Positions 25,124 to 33,268 of a DNA stretch of 64,000 nucleotides are shown in pieces (the stretch's first letter is position 1; each line of letters begins with the position of its first letter). Position numbers and translations under genes: made by a program. This DNA comes from Paenibacillus arenilitoris (GTDB taxonomy: Bacteria; Bacillota; Bacilli; Paenibacillales; Paenibacillaceae): the NCBI RefSeq assembly GCF_014705655.1, contig NZ_JACXIY010000001.1, forward strand, positions 372,001 to 436,000. The letters run 5' to 3'. The notes beneath the pieces were generated by a model. That model was not told the DNA's origin. It was given only the letters and a program-made list of their open reading frames with translations, and ran no database searches.

Positions 25124-28100
25124 ATGAGCAGAACCGCTTTGAGAAGGGCGATGGCTTTTCTATTGATACTCGCGATGGGGGTTGTTATGCTGCCTGACGG
25201 TAGTTCCGCCGAATCTTCCGCCAAAGGGCATAAGGTGCAAGTCGAGAGGAAAAACGGGGTCGTAAAGGCCTCGAACGGACGCTACGCCTTCTCCTACGAT
25301 CTGTCGACCGGTCTCGGCAGCTTAAGCTGGGGCGATCGGCAGGTGCTGCGAAACTTCCATTCCGGCTACAAGACATCCGGCGAGGGCGCGGCATTCCGCT
25401 CCACCGATCCGGCGGCGCGCACGGCCGAATGGAATAATCTCGCGAAGGACGGCTACGGCTCGGGCGGCGTAAAGCTGACGATCACGAACGCCTTGGCGAG
25501 CGGCTCGACAATCGTTTCGCATTTCTATTTCTACCCGAATAAGTCGTACGTGCTGACCGATATGCGCGTCGAGAGCGGAACCGGCCTCACGGTCGAGAAG
25601 CTCGAACCGGTCGCCTCCTCCTTCCTCGATATCGGGGCGGGCTCCGATAAGCGCATCTTCACGACGCCTTACACGAACAACTTCGACTTCGGCGTCGCTC
25701 CCGTCGACGATTTCGGCAACAGCCAGAACGGCGCCGACCGGTTCGAGGGCGAGCAGCTGAAGTGGGAGCCGTTCAACGGCATCAGCCACTGGGTCGCGGC
25801 GATGTTCGACAATACGGCGAAGCAGGGCTTCGTGGCCGGCGCCGCGACGGTGAAAAACTGGAAGAGCGCCCAGAAGCTCGGGGAAGCCGCGCAGCCGAAC
25901 GGGCCGCTGTCCGCGTTCAGCATCTACAACTGGGGCGGCACGCAGAGCGGGAAGTCGGTCGCGTCCGACCGGTTTTTCCTCGGCTTTTACAGCGATTACC
26001 AGGCCGGGCTCGAGGAGTACGGCTCGGTATACAACATCGGCGAGCCGCGGATGGAATGGGAAGGCTCGGTCCCGATGGGCTACAACACGTATTACTCGCA
26101 CTACGGCTACGCCTCGGCCGAAGCGATGTATCCGCTGGTCGACTACATGGCGGAGCATCTGAAGCCGCTCGGCTACGAATATTTCAATCTCGACGGCGGC
26201 TTCCAACCGGTCTCGGACCTGCCGTTCGACGACGGCATGCAGGCGTTCGCGGATTACGTGCATGACAAAGGGCTCAAGGTCGGCGGCTACCAGACGCCGT
26301 TCACGATCTACGACGCCTGGCTCGACCTGCCGATTCCGGGCACGGACTACAATCACCGGGATATTTCGCTGCGGGACGAGAACGGGGAGCTGATCCGGAC
26401 GTACCTCGGCACGTACGCGATGGACATTACGCATCCGGCGGCCAAGGTAGCGCTGAAAAACGCGATCCAGAAGTATATCGATTGGGGCTTCGACTACTTG
26501 AAGCTGGACTTCATCGACATGGGCATGTACGACGGGAAGCGGTACGATCCGTCGGTTAACGGCGTCCAGGCTTACCGGATCGGGATGGGCATTATCCGCG
26601 ACGCGGTGCTCGCCTCGGGCCGTCCGATCTATATCAACGAATCGATCGCGCCGCTGCTGCCGGCCGCGTTCGCGCACGGCAGACGATCGGCTTGCGACAC
26701 GACGATCGGCGTCGACGGCTATTCCGGCATCGAACGGCAGGCGTTCAACACGGCGGCTTCCTGGTGGACGAACGGCACGCTCTACGAATACAACGATCCC
26801 GACATGATCATGCCGGAAAATTTCGCTCAAGGCTTCTGGTACAAATACAGCCAAAGCGAGGGCAAGCTGCTGGCGACGACCGTCGCGATGGGCGGCGGCC
26901 ACTGGCTGGCGGGCGACAACTTCCCGTTCCTGTCGGAGGAGCGGATGGACGTCCTCGAGAACGAGAAGCTGCTCGCGCTCGTCCAGGGAGGCAAGGCCGC
27001 GAAGCCGGTCGATCTGCCGAACGTGTATCACCAAGGGGAGCGCTCGCCGGCCGTCGTTTACTTGACCGCGGACAACGGCGACGTCTTCGTCGGATTGTCG
27101 AACTGGAACATGAAGGAAGAGAAGCGGCTTACGGTCAACTTCGCCGATCTTGGCCTCAATCCGCACGCCAAGCATACGCTGAAGGAGCTGTACACCGGCA
27201 AGTCGCTCGGCAAGGCGTCGGGACAATTCGCCTATACGCTGCCGCGCGGCGGAACGGCCATCATTCAAGTGTCCAAGGGCGGACCGGGCGGCGGCGGCCA
27301 AGCGCCGGTTAATCTCGCGCTCGGCAAGCAGGCGGCGGTATCCTCTACCTGGAGCGATGCGGGGTACGAGGCGGACAAATTGACGGACGGCCTGCTGTCC
27401 ACGAGATGGAGCGCCGCCGAAGGGCAGCTGAACGACCAGTGGGCGGAGATCGATTTCGGCGCCGAGACGCAGGTGAACCGGGTCGCGATCAAGGAACACA
27501 AGGGCGACTATTTCCAAATCGCGAACTACGCGCTTCAATATTGGGACGGGGCGAAGTACGCGGATCTGACGAAGGGCTTTACGGTCGGGGACAACAAAGT
27601 CATTAACTTCGATACGGTGACGACGTCCAAAATCAGGCTGTTCATGAAGTCGAGCTACATCATTCCGTCCATCGAAGAGATCGAGGCCTATTACGTCGAA
27701 GGAAACGGCGGGCCGGTCATCGATCAGGACAACAGCCATTCGCCTTACGGCAGCTATTCGGACATCCGCGCGGGCGTGCAGCGGATGCAGACGTTCAAGC
27801 TGAACGACGGCAGCCTGCCGAAGCTGGACCTGTATATTTACGAGAGCTACGTGAACGCCGTGCCGGCCGACGCGTACTTCTTCGACATCGTCGTCCTGGA
27901 CGAACAGGACAACCCGGAGGAGACGATCTTCACGGCCTCGCTGCCGCCTTACAACATACCGGGCAGCGTCAGCCCGTATTCAATTTATCCGCGGCTGACG
28001 AATCTCGATACGTCGAAGAAATACGCCTTCATCCTCCGTTCGCCGAAGTCGCTCATGACCGAAACGACGGACAACAACTACGGATTCGCTTACAGCGACG

Positions 28101-28222
28101 CCAATCCGTACGCGGACGGCTACGAACGGCTGTCCTTGGACGGCGGCAAGACGTGGACGACGGAAAACAACGGCGGGCGCGATTTGATTTTCACCGTCTA
28201 TACAAGCGCCAGCGGGAATTAG
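25124..28222 (+). CDS. Secreted GH27-like glycosidase with F5/8-type C domain
   Basis: The protein has 1032 residues with a signal peptide (1-29). Residues about 35-290 form a beta-sandwich, and 300-720 a TIM barrel of clan GH-D type plus a C-terminal beta domain. The likely nucleophile is Asp462 in YLKLDFID; GYNTYYSHYGY and YFNLDGGFQ are the corresponding early strands. Residues 729-858 form a discoidin/CBM32 domain (NLALGKQAAVSS). The last 170 residues are a module I do not recognise. It probably attacks alpha-galactosyl groups of a polymer outside the cell and feeds the neighbouring importer. It could also have beta-L-arabinopyranosidase activity. Confidence 0.82.
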   Translation: MSRTALRRAMAFLLILAMGVVMLPDGSSAESSAKGHKVQVERKNGVVKASNGRYAFSYDLSTGLGSLSWGDRQVLRNFHSGYKTSGEGAAFRSTDPAARTAEWNNLAKDGYGSGGVKLTITNALASGSTIVSHFYFYPNKSYVLTDMRVESGTGLTVEKLEPVASSFLDIGAGSDKRIFTTPYTNNFDFGVAPVDDFGNSQNGADRFEGEQLKWEPFNGISHWVAAMFDNTAKQGFVAGAATVKNWKSAQKLGEAAQPNGPLSAFSIYNWGGTQSGKSVASDRFFLGFYSDYQAGLEEYGSVYNIGEPRMEWEGSVPMGYNTYYSHYGYASAEAMYPLVDYMAEHLKPLGYEYFNLDGGFQPVSDLPFDDGMQAFADYVHDKGLKVGGYQTPFTIYDAWLDLPIPGTDYNHRDISLRDENGELIRTYLGTYAMDITHPAAKVALKNAIQKYIDWGFDYLKLDFIDMGMYDGKRYDPSVNGVQAYRIGMGIIRDAVLASGRPIYINESIAPLLPAAFAHGRRSACDTTIGVDGYSGIERQAFNTAASWWTNGTLYEYNDPDMIMPENFAQGFWYKYSQSEGKLLATTVAMGGGHWLAGDNFPFLSEERMDVLENEKLLALVQGGKAAKPVDLPNVYHQGERSPAVVYLTADNGDVFVGLSNWNMKEEKRLTVNFADLGLNPHAKHTLKELYTGKSLGKASGQFAYTLPRGGTAIIQVSKGGPGGGGQAPVNLALGKQAAVSSTWSDAGYEADKLTDGLLSTRWSAAEGQLNDQWAEIDFGAETQVNRVAIKEHKGDYFQIANYALQYWDGAKYADLTKGFTVGDNKVINFDTVTTSKIRLFMKSSYIIPSIEEIEAYYVEGNGGPVIDQDNSHSPYGSYSDIRAGVQRMQTFKLNDGSLPKLDLYIYESYVNAVPADAYFFDIVVLDEQDNPEETIFTASLPPYNIPGSVSPYSIYPRLTNLDTSKKYAFILRSPKSLMTETTDNNYGFAYSDANPYADGYERLSLDGGKTWTTENNGGRDLIFTVYTSASGN

Positions 28223-28310
28223 GCGGTACCGGCTGCGGTCGATGCGATGCATCGGCCGCTTTGTCGCCGCAAGACATCGAAACGAACAAAAACGGAGGCG
28301 ATGATCCATT

Positions 28311-29216
28311 ATGCTGCAAGTGACCGAAACGAGCCATATCGGCTTTCCATCCATTACCGTCCGCACGAAGCATTACGAAGTGTCGGCTGTGCCCGGCATC
28401 GGCGGACGCATCGCGGCGTTCGGGGCGAACGGAGTGAACTTGCTCTATCGGAACGAGAGTCTGGCCGGGTATCGTCCCGCCTACGAGGCCGCGAACGCGG
28501 ACGAGATGCGCGCGCTGCGCGAGCGGGGGCCGATTCTGCTGTACGGCGGCGAGAAAACTTGGCTCGCCCCGCAGGCCGATTGGGGCGGCTGTCCATACGC
28601 CGATCTGGACCACGGGGAGTATGAGCTGCGGACGGAGCGCGAAGGCGACGCGGTTCGGCTCGTGCTGACGAGTCCCGTATGCCGCGAAACCCGGCTGCAA
28701 ATTATAAGGACCATCACGTGCGCCGACGATGATCCGCGAATGGAGATCGAGCAGAGGCTGGTCAACCATGGAACGGCTGCGGTTACGAAAGGGTTGTGGC
28801 AGGTGACGATGCTGAACCGGGACGGCATCGTGGACGTTCCGGACGGCGAGGGGGTCAAGGCGGAGCGTCCGGTGCCGATGCTGCGCGCGGAGAACGCGCC
28901 CGCCGCGCGGGAAGCGGGAGGATGGCGGCTGAAGCTGGGCGACAATACGCTGTTCAAGCTGGGCTTCATGACGGACGCCGGACAGACGGCCGCCCGGCAC
29001 ACGGGTCCGGACGGCGAGCGGTATACGCTTGTGAAGACGTTCGACGTGGCGGCGGATCGAGCCTATCCGCATCATACGGTCGTCGAAGTGTACAACGCCG
29101 AAGAATATCCTTATTACGAGCTTGAGGTCCACAGCCCCGCTTATACGCTGCAGCCGGGAGAGAGCGCCGCATTCACGGTTCGGTGGGAGCTTCTGCGCCC
29201 TTATTATCCCGCGTGA
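28311..29216 (+). CDS. Mutarotase-fold (DUF4380-like) protein
   Basis: The protein has 301 residues with the pattern of the galactose mutarotase/aldose epimerase fold, as in DUF4380 proteins: VSAVPGIGGRIAAFGANGVNLLYRNE near the start, GGEKTWLAPQ in the middle and FTVRWELLRP at the end. The usual catalytic His/Glu pair of true mutarotases is not obvious, so it may bind rather than isomerise a sugar. There is no signal peptide. CGGAGGCG precedes the ATG. Its last 44 bases overlap the end of the convergent AraC-type gene. Confidence 0.75.
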   Translation: MLQVTETSHIGFPSITVRTKHYEVSAVPGIGGRIAAFGANGVNLLYRNESLAGYRPAYEAANADEMRALRERGPILLYGGEKTWLAPQADWGGCPYADLDHGEYELRTEREGDAVRLVLTSPVCRETRLQIIRTITCADDDPRMEIEQRLVNHGTAAVTKGLWQVTMLNRDGIVDVPDGEGVKAERPVPMLRAENAPAAREAGGWRLKLGDNTLFKLGFMTDAGQTAARHTGPDGERYTLVKTFDVAADRAYPHHTVVEVYNAEEYPYYELEVHSPAYTLQPGESAAFTVRWELLRPYYPA

Positions 29217-30090
29217 GCGACCGGCGGAACTGCCCGGGAGTCATACCCATTTGCTTGCGGAACACCCGGTTGAAGAAGCTGATGTCCTGGAAGCCCGAGT
29301 CGTAGGCCGCGTGGACGACCTTCGTGCGCGGATCCTGCAGCAGCCGGCAGGCGTGACGGATTTGGAGGGAATGCTTGTAATCGATAAAGGTCATGCCCGT
29401 CGCTTTTTTGAATTTCGCCGTGAACGACGAGACGCTCATCCCGCAAGATTGGCTAAGCTGCGCGAGCGTCAACGGCCGAACGTAATGCTGCCCGATGAAG
29501 TGCAGGATGGAATCCATGCCTTCCTCCTGCAGGAGCGGGACGCCCGCCTTGTTGCCGTTGTCTTCGTGGAAGCGGCTCAATTGGACGAGACATTCGATCA
29601 GCGCCGTCTTGATAACGAGCCGGTAGCCGGCCCGTTTGCCGGCCCATTCGTCGTGCATTTTCCGTAGAAGCGCTTCCATTAGCTGCTGCTGATGAACGTT
29701 CAGCGACAGATACGGGACGAAGGCGGCGTTCTTCCTCAGGAAAGGGGCCAGGTAGAAATAGTCGATAAAAGCCGGAATTTGCAGCAGGACGTCAAGCTCC
29801 TTCCGAAGCAGCCGCTTATCGAACAACAGATTATAGACGACGGAATCTTCCCGGCCCGCGCCGACATAGCCGTGATAAGTCTGCGGCTCGATGACGAAGA
29901 CGTCGCCCGTCGCCAGGACGCTGCGCCGCTCCGGCATGTCGTGCATCGCGCCTCCTTTCAACACATAGACGAATTCCACGAATTCGTGGGCGTGCACCGG
30001 GACGACCCCGTCTTGTTTAATGGGGCAGCGATGAATATGGAACGGAAAGTCCCCATCCTCGAAATACGCTTCTCCTTTTAGAACGGACAC
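29173..30090 (-). CDS. AraC-family transcriptional regulator
   Basis: The protein has 305 residues starting from GTG at 30090, chosen because AAGGAGG lies ten bases upstream on this strand. The same frame stays open further upstream but there it runs into the divergent regulator gene. The N-terminal cupin domain (HIHRCPIKQDGVVPVHAHEFVEFVYVLKGG) senses a ligand; the C-terminal helix-turn-helix pair begins LAQLSQSCGMSVSSFTAKFKKATG. The last 15 residues go beyond the usual end of the family and lie in the overlap with the convergent gene. It may control the rhamnosidase or alpha-galactoside genes. Confidence 0.9.
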   Translation of the reverse strand: MSVLKGEAYFEDGDFPFHIHRCPIKQDGVVPVHAHEFVEFVYVLKGGAMHDMPERRSVLATGDVFVIEPQTYHGYVGAGREDSVVYNLLFDKRLLRKELDVLLQIPAFIDYFYLAPFLRKNAAFVPYLSLNVHQQQLMEALLRKMHDEWAGKRAGYRLVIKTALIECLVQLSRFHEDNGNKAGVPLLQEEGMDSILHFIGQHYVRPLTLAQLSQSCGMSVSSFTAKFKKATGMTFIDYKHSLQIRHACRLLQDPRTKVVHAAYDSGFQDISFFNRVFRKQMGMTPGQFRRSLTRDNKGAEAPTEP

Positions 30091-30180
30091 TTGTGACGCG
30101 CCTCCTTCCCCGTTAAGTTGAATGATAGAAAGATTTTGACGGAAAAGCAAATCGAAATTTAGCCGGATAAACGTATGAAC

Positions 30181-30211
30181 TTGAAAAGGAAGGAAGTGAT
30201 AAAGTATACTT
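30181..30211 (+). promoter_or_regulatory. Promoter with GTATAC operator (autoregulation)
   Basis: TTGAAA (30181-30186) and TATACT (30205-30210) are 18 bases apart. The -10 box lies inside the perfect palindrome AAGTATACTT (30202-30211), so a bound repressor would block it. The same motif recurs at 31445 and, as a variant, at 33220. Confidence 0.7.
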
Positions 30212-30234
30212 AACGGTGAAACGGGGGGAGCCAT

Positions 30235-31341
30235 ATGAAAGCTGATAAAACACCGATGTATCAAACGATCGTAGAAGACTTGAAACAAAAAATAAGCTCG
30301 GGCGCTTATTCCTTGACCGAGCCGCTGCCAACGCAAATCGAATTCGCCAGAATTTACAATACGAGCGAAATTACGACGAGAAGGGCGCTTACCGAGCTCG
30401 CGGGCCAAGGCTACGTCTACCGCGTCCGCGGGAAGGGGACGTTCATCCGGCTCGAGCCGGACGGCAAGCCGATCGACAAGTCGCTCGCGCTGGAGCGCAT
30501 TTATTTGGCCCATGCCTCCATCCCGCTGAGCATGTTCAACCATCGATTTTATGGCGATTTGGTAACCGGCATTTACGAAATATGCGAAGAGAACGGCATT
30601 TCGTTCCACATGTGGGACATCGGCGAGAAGGGAGTCCTTCCGGAGAAGGACGGCAAAACCGGCTTCGTGCTCCTGCCCGGCGCGCGCATGAACCCGGAAG
30701 TGCTTCGCCCGTGGAAGGAAGAGGAGCGGCGGCTCGTGACGGTTCACTTCTACTACCCGCATCTGCAAATCCCTTACGTCATCGTCGACAATTTAACGGG
30801 GGGGTTTCTCGCGACGCAGCATCTGCTCTCGCTCGGCCATCGCCGAATCGGGATCGTCCTGACCGGCAAATCGTTCCTGGAGATGAACCAGGAGTTCTCG
30901 CTGCGGCTGCAGGGCTACAGGCTGGCGCTGTCCCAGTATAACCTCGACTTCGATCCGGAGCTCGTCAGCTGCATCGAAGCGGACGAGGAGCTTGCCGAGA
31001 TGGGGTATGCCGGCGCGAGGCAGCTGCTGTCCCTGCCGAACCCGCCGACGGCCATCTTCGTCACGAGCGATTACAAAGCCGTCGGCGCCATGCAGGCGGT
31101 CAAGGATTTGGGAATGTCCGTCCCGGGCGACGTCAGCGTCATCGGATACGACGACGTTATCGCGAGCCCATTTCTGGAACCGAGCCTTACGACGATTAAC
31201 CAAAATACGCTGGCCGTCGGCCGCAGAGCCGCCGAGATGCTGCTGTTCAAATGGAAGCAGAACGACGGCGCGGCGTTGCTCAAGGACGAAATCGTTCCGA
31301 AGCTGATCGTGCGGGACAGCACGGCGGAATTTGACGCTTAA
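30235..31341 (+). CDS. GntR/LacI hybrid repressor (AraR-like architecture)
   Basis: The protein has 368 residues. A GntR-type winged helix covers 1-75 (MYQTIVEDLKQKISSGAY, TTRRALTELAGQGYVYRVRGKGTFI), and a LacI-type sugar-binding domain covers about 85-365 (HLLSLGHRRIGIVLTGKS, AIFVTSDYKAVGAMQAVKDLG). This is the arrangement of AraR of Bacillus subtilis. It should release DNA when it binds its sugar. GGGGGGAG precedes the ATG. A shared palindrome at its own promoter and before the next two genes suggests it represses itself, the GH99-like gene and the GH78-like gene. Confidence 0.92.
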   Translation: MKADKTPMYQTIVEDLKQKISSGAYSLTEPLPTQIEFARIYNTSEITTRRALTELAGQGYVYRVRGKGTFIRLEPDGKPIDKSLALERIYLAHASIPLSMFNHRFYGDLVTGIYEICEENGISFHMWDIGEKGVLPEKDGKTGFVLLPGARMNPEVLRPWKEEERRLVTVHFYYPHLQIPYVIVDNLTGGFLATQHLLSLGHRRIGIVLTGKSFLEMNQEFSLRLQGYRLALSQYNLDFDPELVSCIEADEELAEMGYAGARQLLSLPNPPTAIFVTSDYKAVGAMQAVKDLGMSVPGDVSVIGYDDVIASPFLEPSLTTINQNTLAVGRRAAEMLLFKWKQNDGAALLKDEIVPKLIVRDSTAEFDA

Positions 31342-31360
31342 TCGAATAGCCTTGCCCAAA

Positions 31361-31389
31361 AAAGATGCCGAAAGGCGTCTTATTTTTTT
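31361..31389 (+). terminator. Rho-independent terminator
   Basis: AAGATGCC, loop GAAA, GGCGTCTT, then a run of T residues just after the GntR/LacI-type gene. Confidence 0.8.
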
Positions 31390-31444
31390 GCTTTTTATTT
31401 CGCCGAATATGCCGTATGATAAAAAAGTAATCTTTTTGTTATAA

Positions 31445-31454
31445 AAGTATACTT
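31445..31454. promoter_or_regulatory. GTATAC operator before the GH99-like gene
   Basis: The perfect palindrome AAGTATACTT, flanked by A/T as at 30202, lies 28 bases before the GH99-like gene. A TATGAT at 31415-31420 may be the -10 box upstream of it. Confidence 0.65.
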
Positions 31455-31482
31455 AATACTTTGACGGAAAGGGGAGAGTTTC

Positions 31483-33177
31483 ATGAATCACGAGAATTGC
31501 ACGGCGGCGACCGACGCGTTCGGAAGAAGACTGCCGGAGGCCGGCGGCATTACGCCGCGGGCAGGCCGGCAGGACCGGCATGTCGGCTTGTTTTATTTCC
31601 TGTGGCTCGGGCAGCATGGGACGGAAGGGCCCTTCGACAATACGCGAATTTTGCGGGAAGCGCCCGAAGCGGTTCGCGATCCCGATCATCCGCTCTGGGG
31701 TCCGGAGCAAAGCTTTCATTTCTGGGGGGAGCCGCTGTACGGCTATTACTTAAGCGACGATGCGTGGGTGCTCAGGAAGCACGTGCAGCTGCTGACGAGC
31801 GCAGGCGTCGATTTTCTCGTGTTCGACACGACGAATGCCGCGACCTATAGAACGGTTTACGAAGCGCTGCTTGCCGTATTGGAGGAATACCGCGCGCAGG
31901 GCTGGGACGTGCCGCGCGTCGCGTTCTACACGAACACGAAATCCGGCGAGACGGTCGGGCGCATCTACGACGATCTCTATAGAGAGGGCCGGTACCGGGA
32001 GCTGTGGTTCGAATGGGACGGCAAGCCGCTCATCATCGGCGATCCGGACGAATGCGCCGAAGAGCATCGGGCGTTCTTCACGTTCCGGAGAAGCCAATGG
32101 CCGTTCGAGGACGCGAAGACGAACGGATTCCCGTGGATCGAATTTTGCCGGCCGCAGCGGGTTTATCGCAACGAACGGGGCGAGAAGGAGATCGTGAGCG
32201 TGTCGGTGGCGCAGCACCCGAGCATCGCGATGAGCGACTCTCCCTTCTATGGCTACGGGGACAACTGGGGCAGAAGCTTTCACGCCGGCGAGCCGGATGC
32301 CGGGCCGGATGCGTCCTTGCGGGGCTTCAACATCGAGGAGCAATGGGCATTCGCGCTGCGGGAGGACCCGAAGATCGTGTTCGTGACGGGCTGGAACGAG
32401 TGGATCGCGATGCGCCTCCCCGGCGCGGCCGCAGACCGCCCGGTCCGGTTCGTCGATCAGGCGACGCTGGAGTTCAGCCGCGACATCGAGATGATGAAGG
32501 GAGGTTACGGAGACAGCTATTACTTGCAGCTGATCGCCTGGATCCGCCGCTTCAAGGGGCTTCCTCCGCAGCCGCGGCCAAGCGGGCAGACGACGATCGA
32601 CCTTGCGGGTCCCTTCCGGAAGTGGGACGCCGTCTCGCCGGAATACCGCGATTTCGCCGGAGATACGGCGCATCGGGATCATGCGGGCTACGGCCGGCTG
32701 AGCTATACGAACGATTCGGGACGAAACGATCTGATCGCGATGAAGGTCGCGCGGGACGCGGACTACGTATACTTCTACGCGCGCACGGCAAGGCCGCTTA
32801 CGCCGAGCGACGTTCCGGGCTGGATGATGCTGTTCATCCGGACGCGGGAGTCGGAAGGAAGCGGGACCGGCGAGCATTGGGACGGGTACCAATACGTCGT
32901 GAACCGGACGGTGAGAGGGGAGAACGCGACGGTGCTCGAACGAAGCCTTGGCGGCTGGAGCTGGGAAGCGGTGGCCGACGTTCCGTACCGGGCGGAAGGC
33001 GGCGAGCTGCAGCTGCGCGTGCCGCGCAAGCTGCTCGGACTGGCGGACGGCCCTCTCCGGCTGGGCTTTAAATGGGCGGACAACGCGGCCATGGACGGGG
33101 ATCCGATGGACTTTTACGCGAGCGGCGACACCGCGCCGGAAGGCAGGCTTTATTTTATTTACGAGGCAAAGGAATAA
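31483..33177 (+). CDS. GH99/GH71-like glycosidase with C-terminal beta domain
   Basis: The protein has 564 residues. It opens with GLFYFLWLGQHG near residue 35, then a barrel-like region with LLTSAGVDFLVFDTTNA and KIVFVTGWNEWIAMR (about 290-310), a pattern shared with GH99/GH71-like endo-acting enzymes. I cannot assign the substrate. Residues about 390-560 resemble a DOMON/CBM9-type beta-sandwich (YVYFYARTARPLTPSD). There is no signal peptide, so it is cytoplasmic despite the binding domain. GGGGAGAG precedes the ATG. It is followed by the GH78-like gene and both carry the same operator. Confidence 0.7.
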   Translation: MNHENCTAATDAFGRRLPEAGGITPRAGRQDRHVGLFYFLWLGQHGTEGPFDNTRILREAPEAVRDPDHPLWGPEQSFHFWGEPLYGYYLSDDAWVLRKHVQLLTSAGVDFLVFDTTNAATYRTVYEALLAVLEEYRAQGWDVPRVAFYTNTKSGETVGRIYDDLYREGRYRELWFEWDGKPLIIGDPDECAEEHRAFFTFRRSQWPFEDAKTNGFPWIEFCRPQRVYRNERGEKEIVSVSVAQHPSIAMSDSPFYGYGDNWGRSFHAGEPDAGPDASLRGFNIEEQWAFALREDPKIVFVTGWNEWIAMRLPGAAADRPVRFVDQATLEFSRDIEMMKGGYGDSYYLQLIAWIRRFKGLPPQPRPSGQTTIDLAGPFRKWDAVSPEYRDFAGDTAHRDHAGYGRLSYTNDSGRNDLIAMKVARDADYVYFYARTARPLTPSDVPGWMMLFIRTRESEGSGTGEHWDGYQYVVNRTVRGENATVLERSLGGWSWEAVADVPYRAEGGELQLRVPRKLLGLADGPLRLGFKWADNAAMDGDPMDFYASGDTAPEGRLYFIYEAKE

Positions 33178-33182
33178 AAAGG

Positions 33183-33229
33183 TTGAAAATTATCATATAA
33201 AGTATATAATTATATTTAAACGTATACGT
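33183..33229 (+). promoter_or_regulatory. Promoter with downstream GTATAC operator
   Basis: TTGAAA (33183-33188) and TATAAT (33205-33210) are 16 bases apart. The perfect palindrome ACGTATACGT (33220-33229) follows, centred near the expected transcription start. It is a variant of the palindromes at 30202 and 31445. Confidence 0.7.
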
Positions 33230-33268
33230 AATATGCAGGTGCTTTGATGCGACCGAGGGGGGAAAGGC

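Noticed and set aside
25322..27739. Long minus-strand open frame of about 800 codons
   Set aside because: It lies antisense to the GH27-like gene, has very Arg/Val-rich composition and no recognisable domain. It is a shadow caused by high GC.
30091..30768. N-terminal extension of the AraC-type gene at 29173
   Set aside because: The open frame runs antisense into the GntR/LacI-type gene, and the GTG at 30090 has a strong ribosome binding site at the proper domain start.
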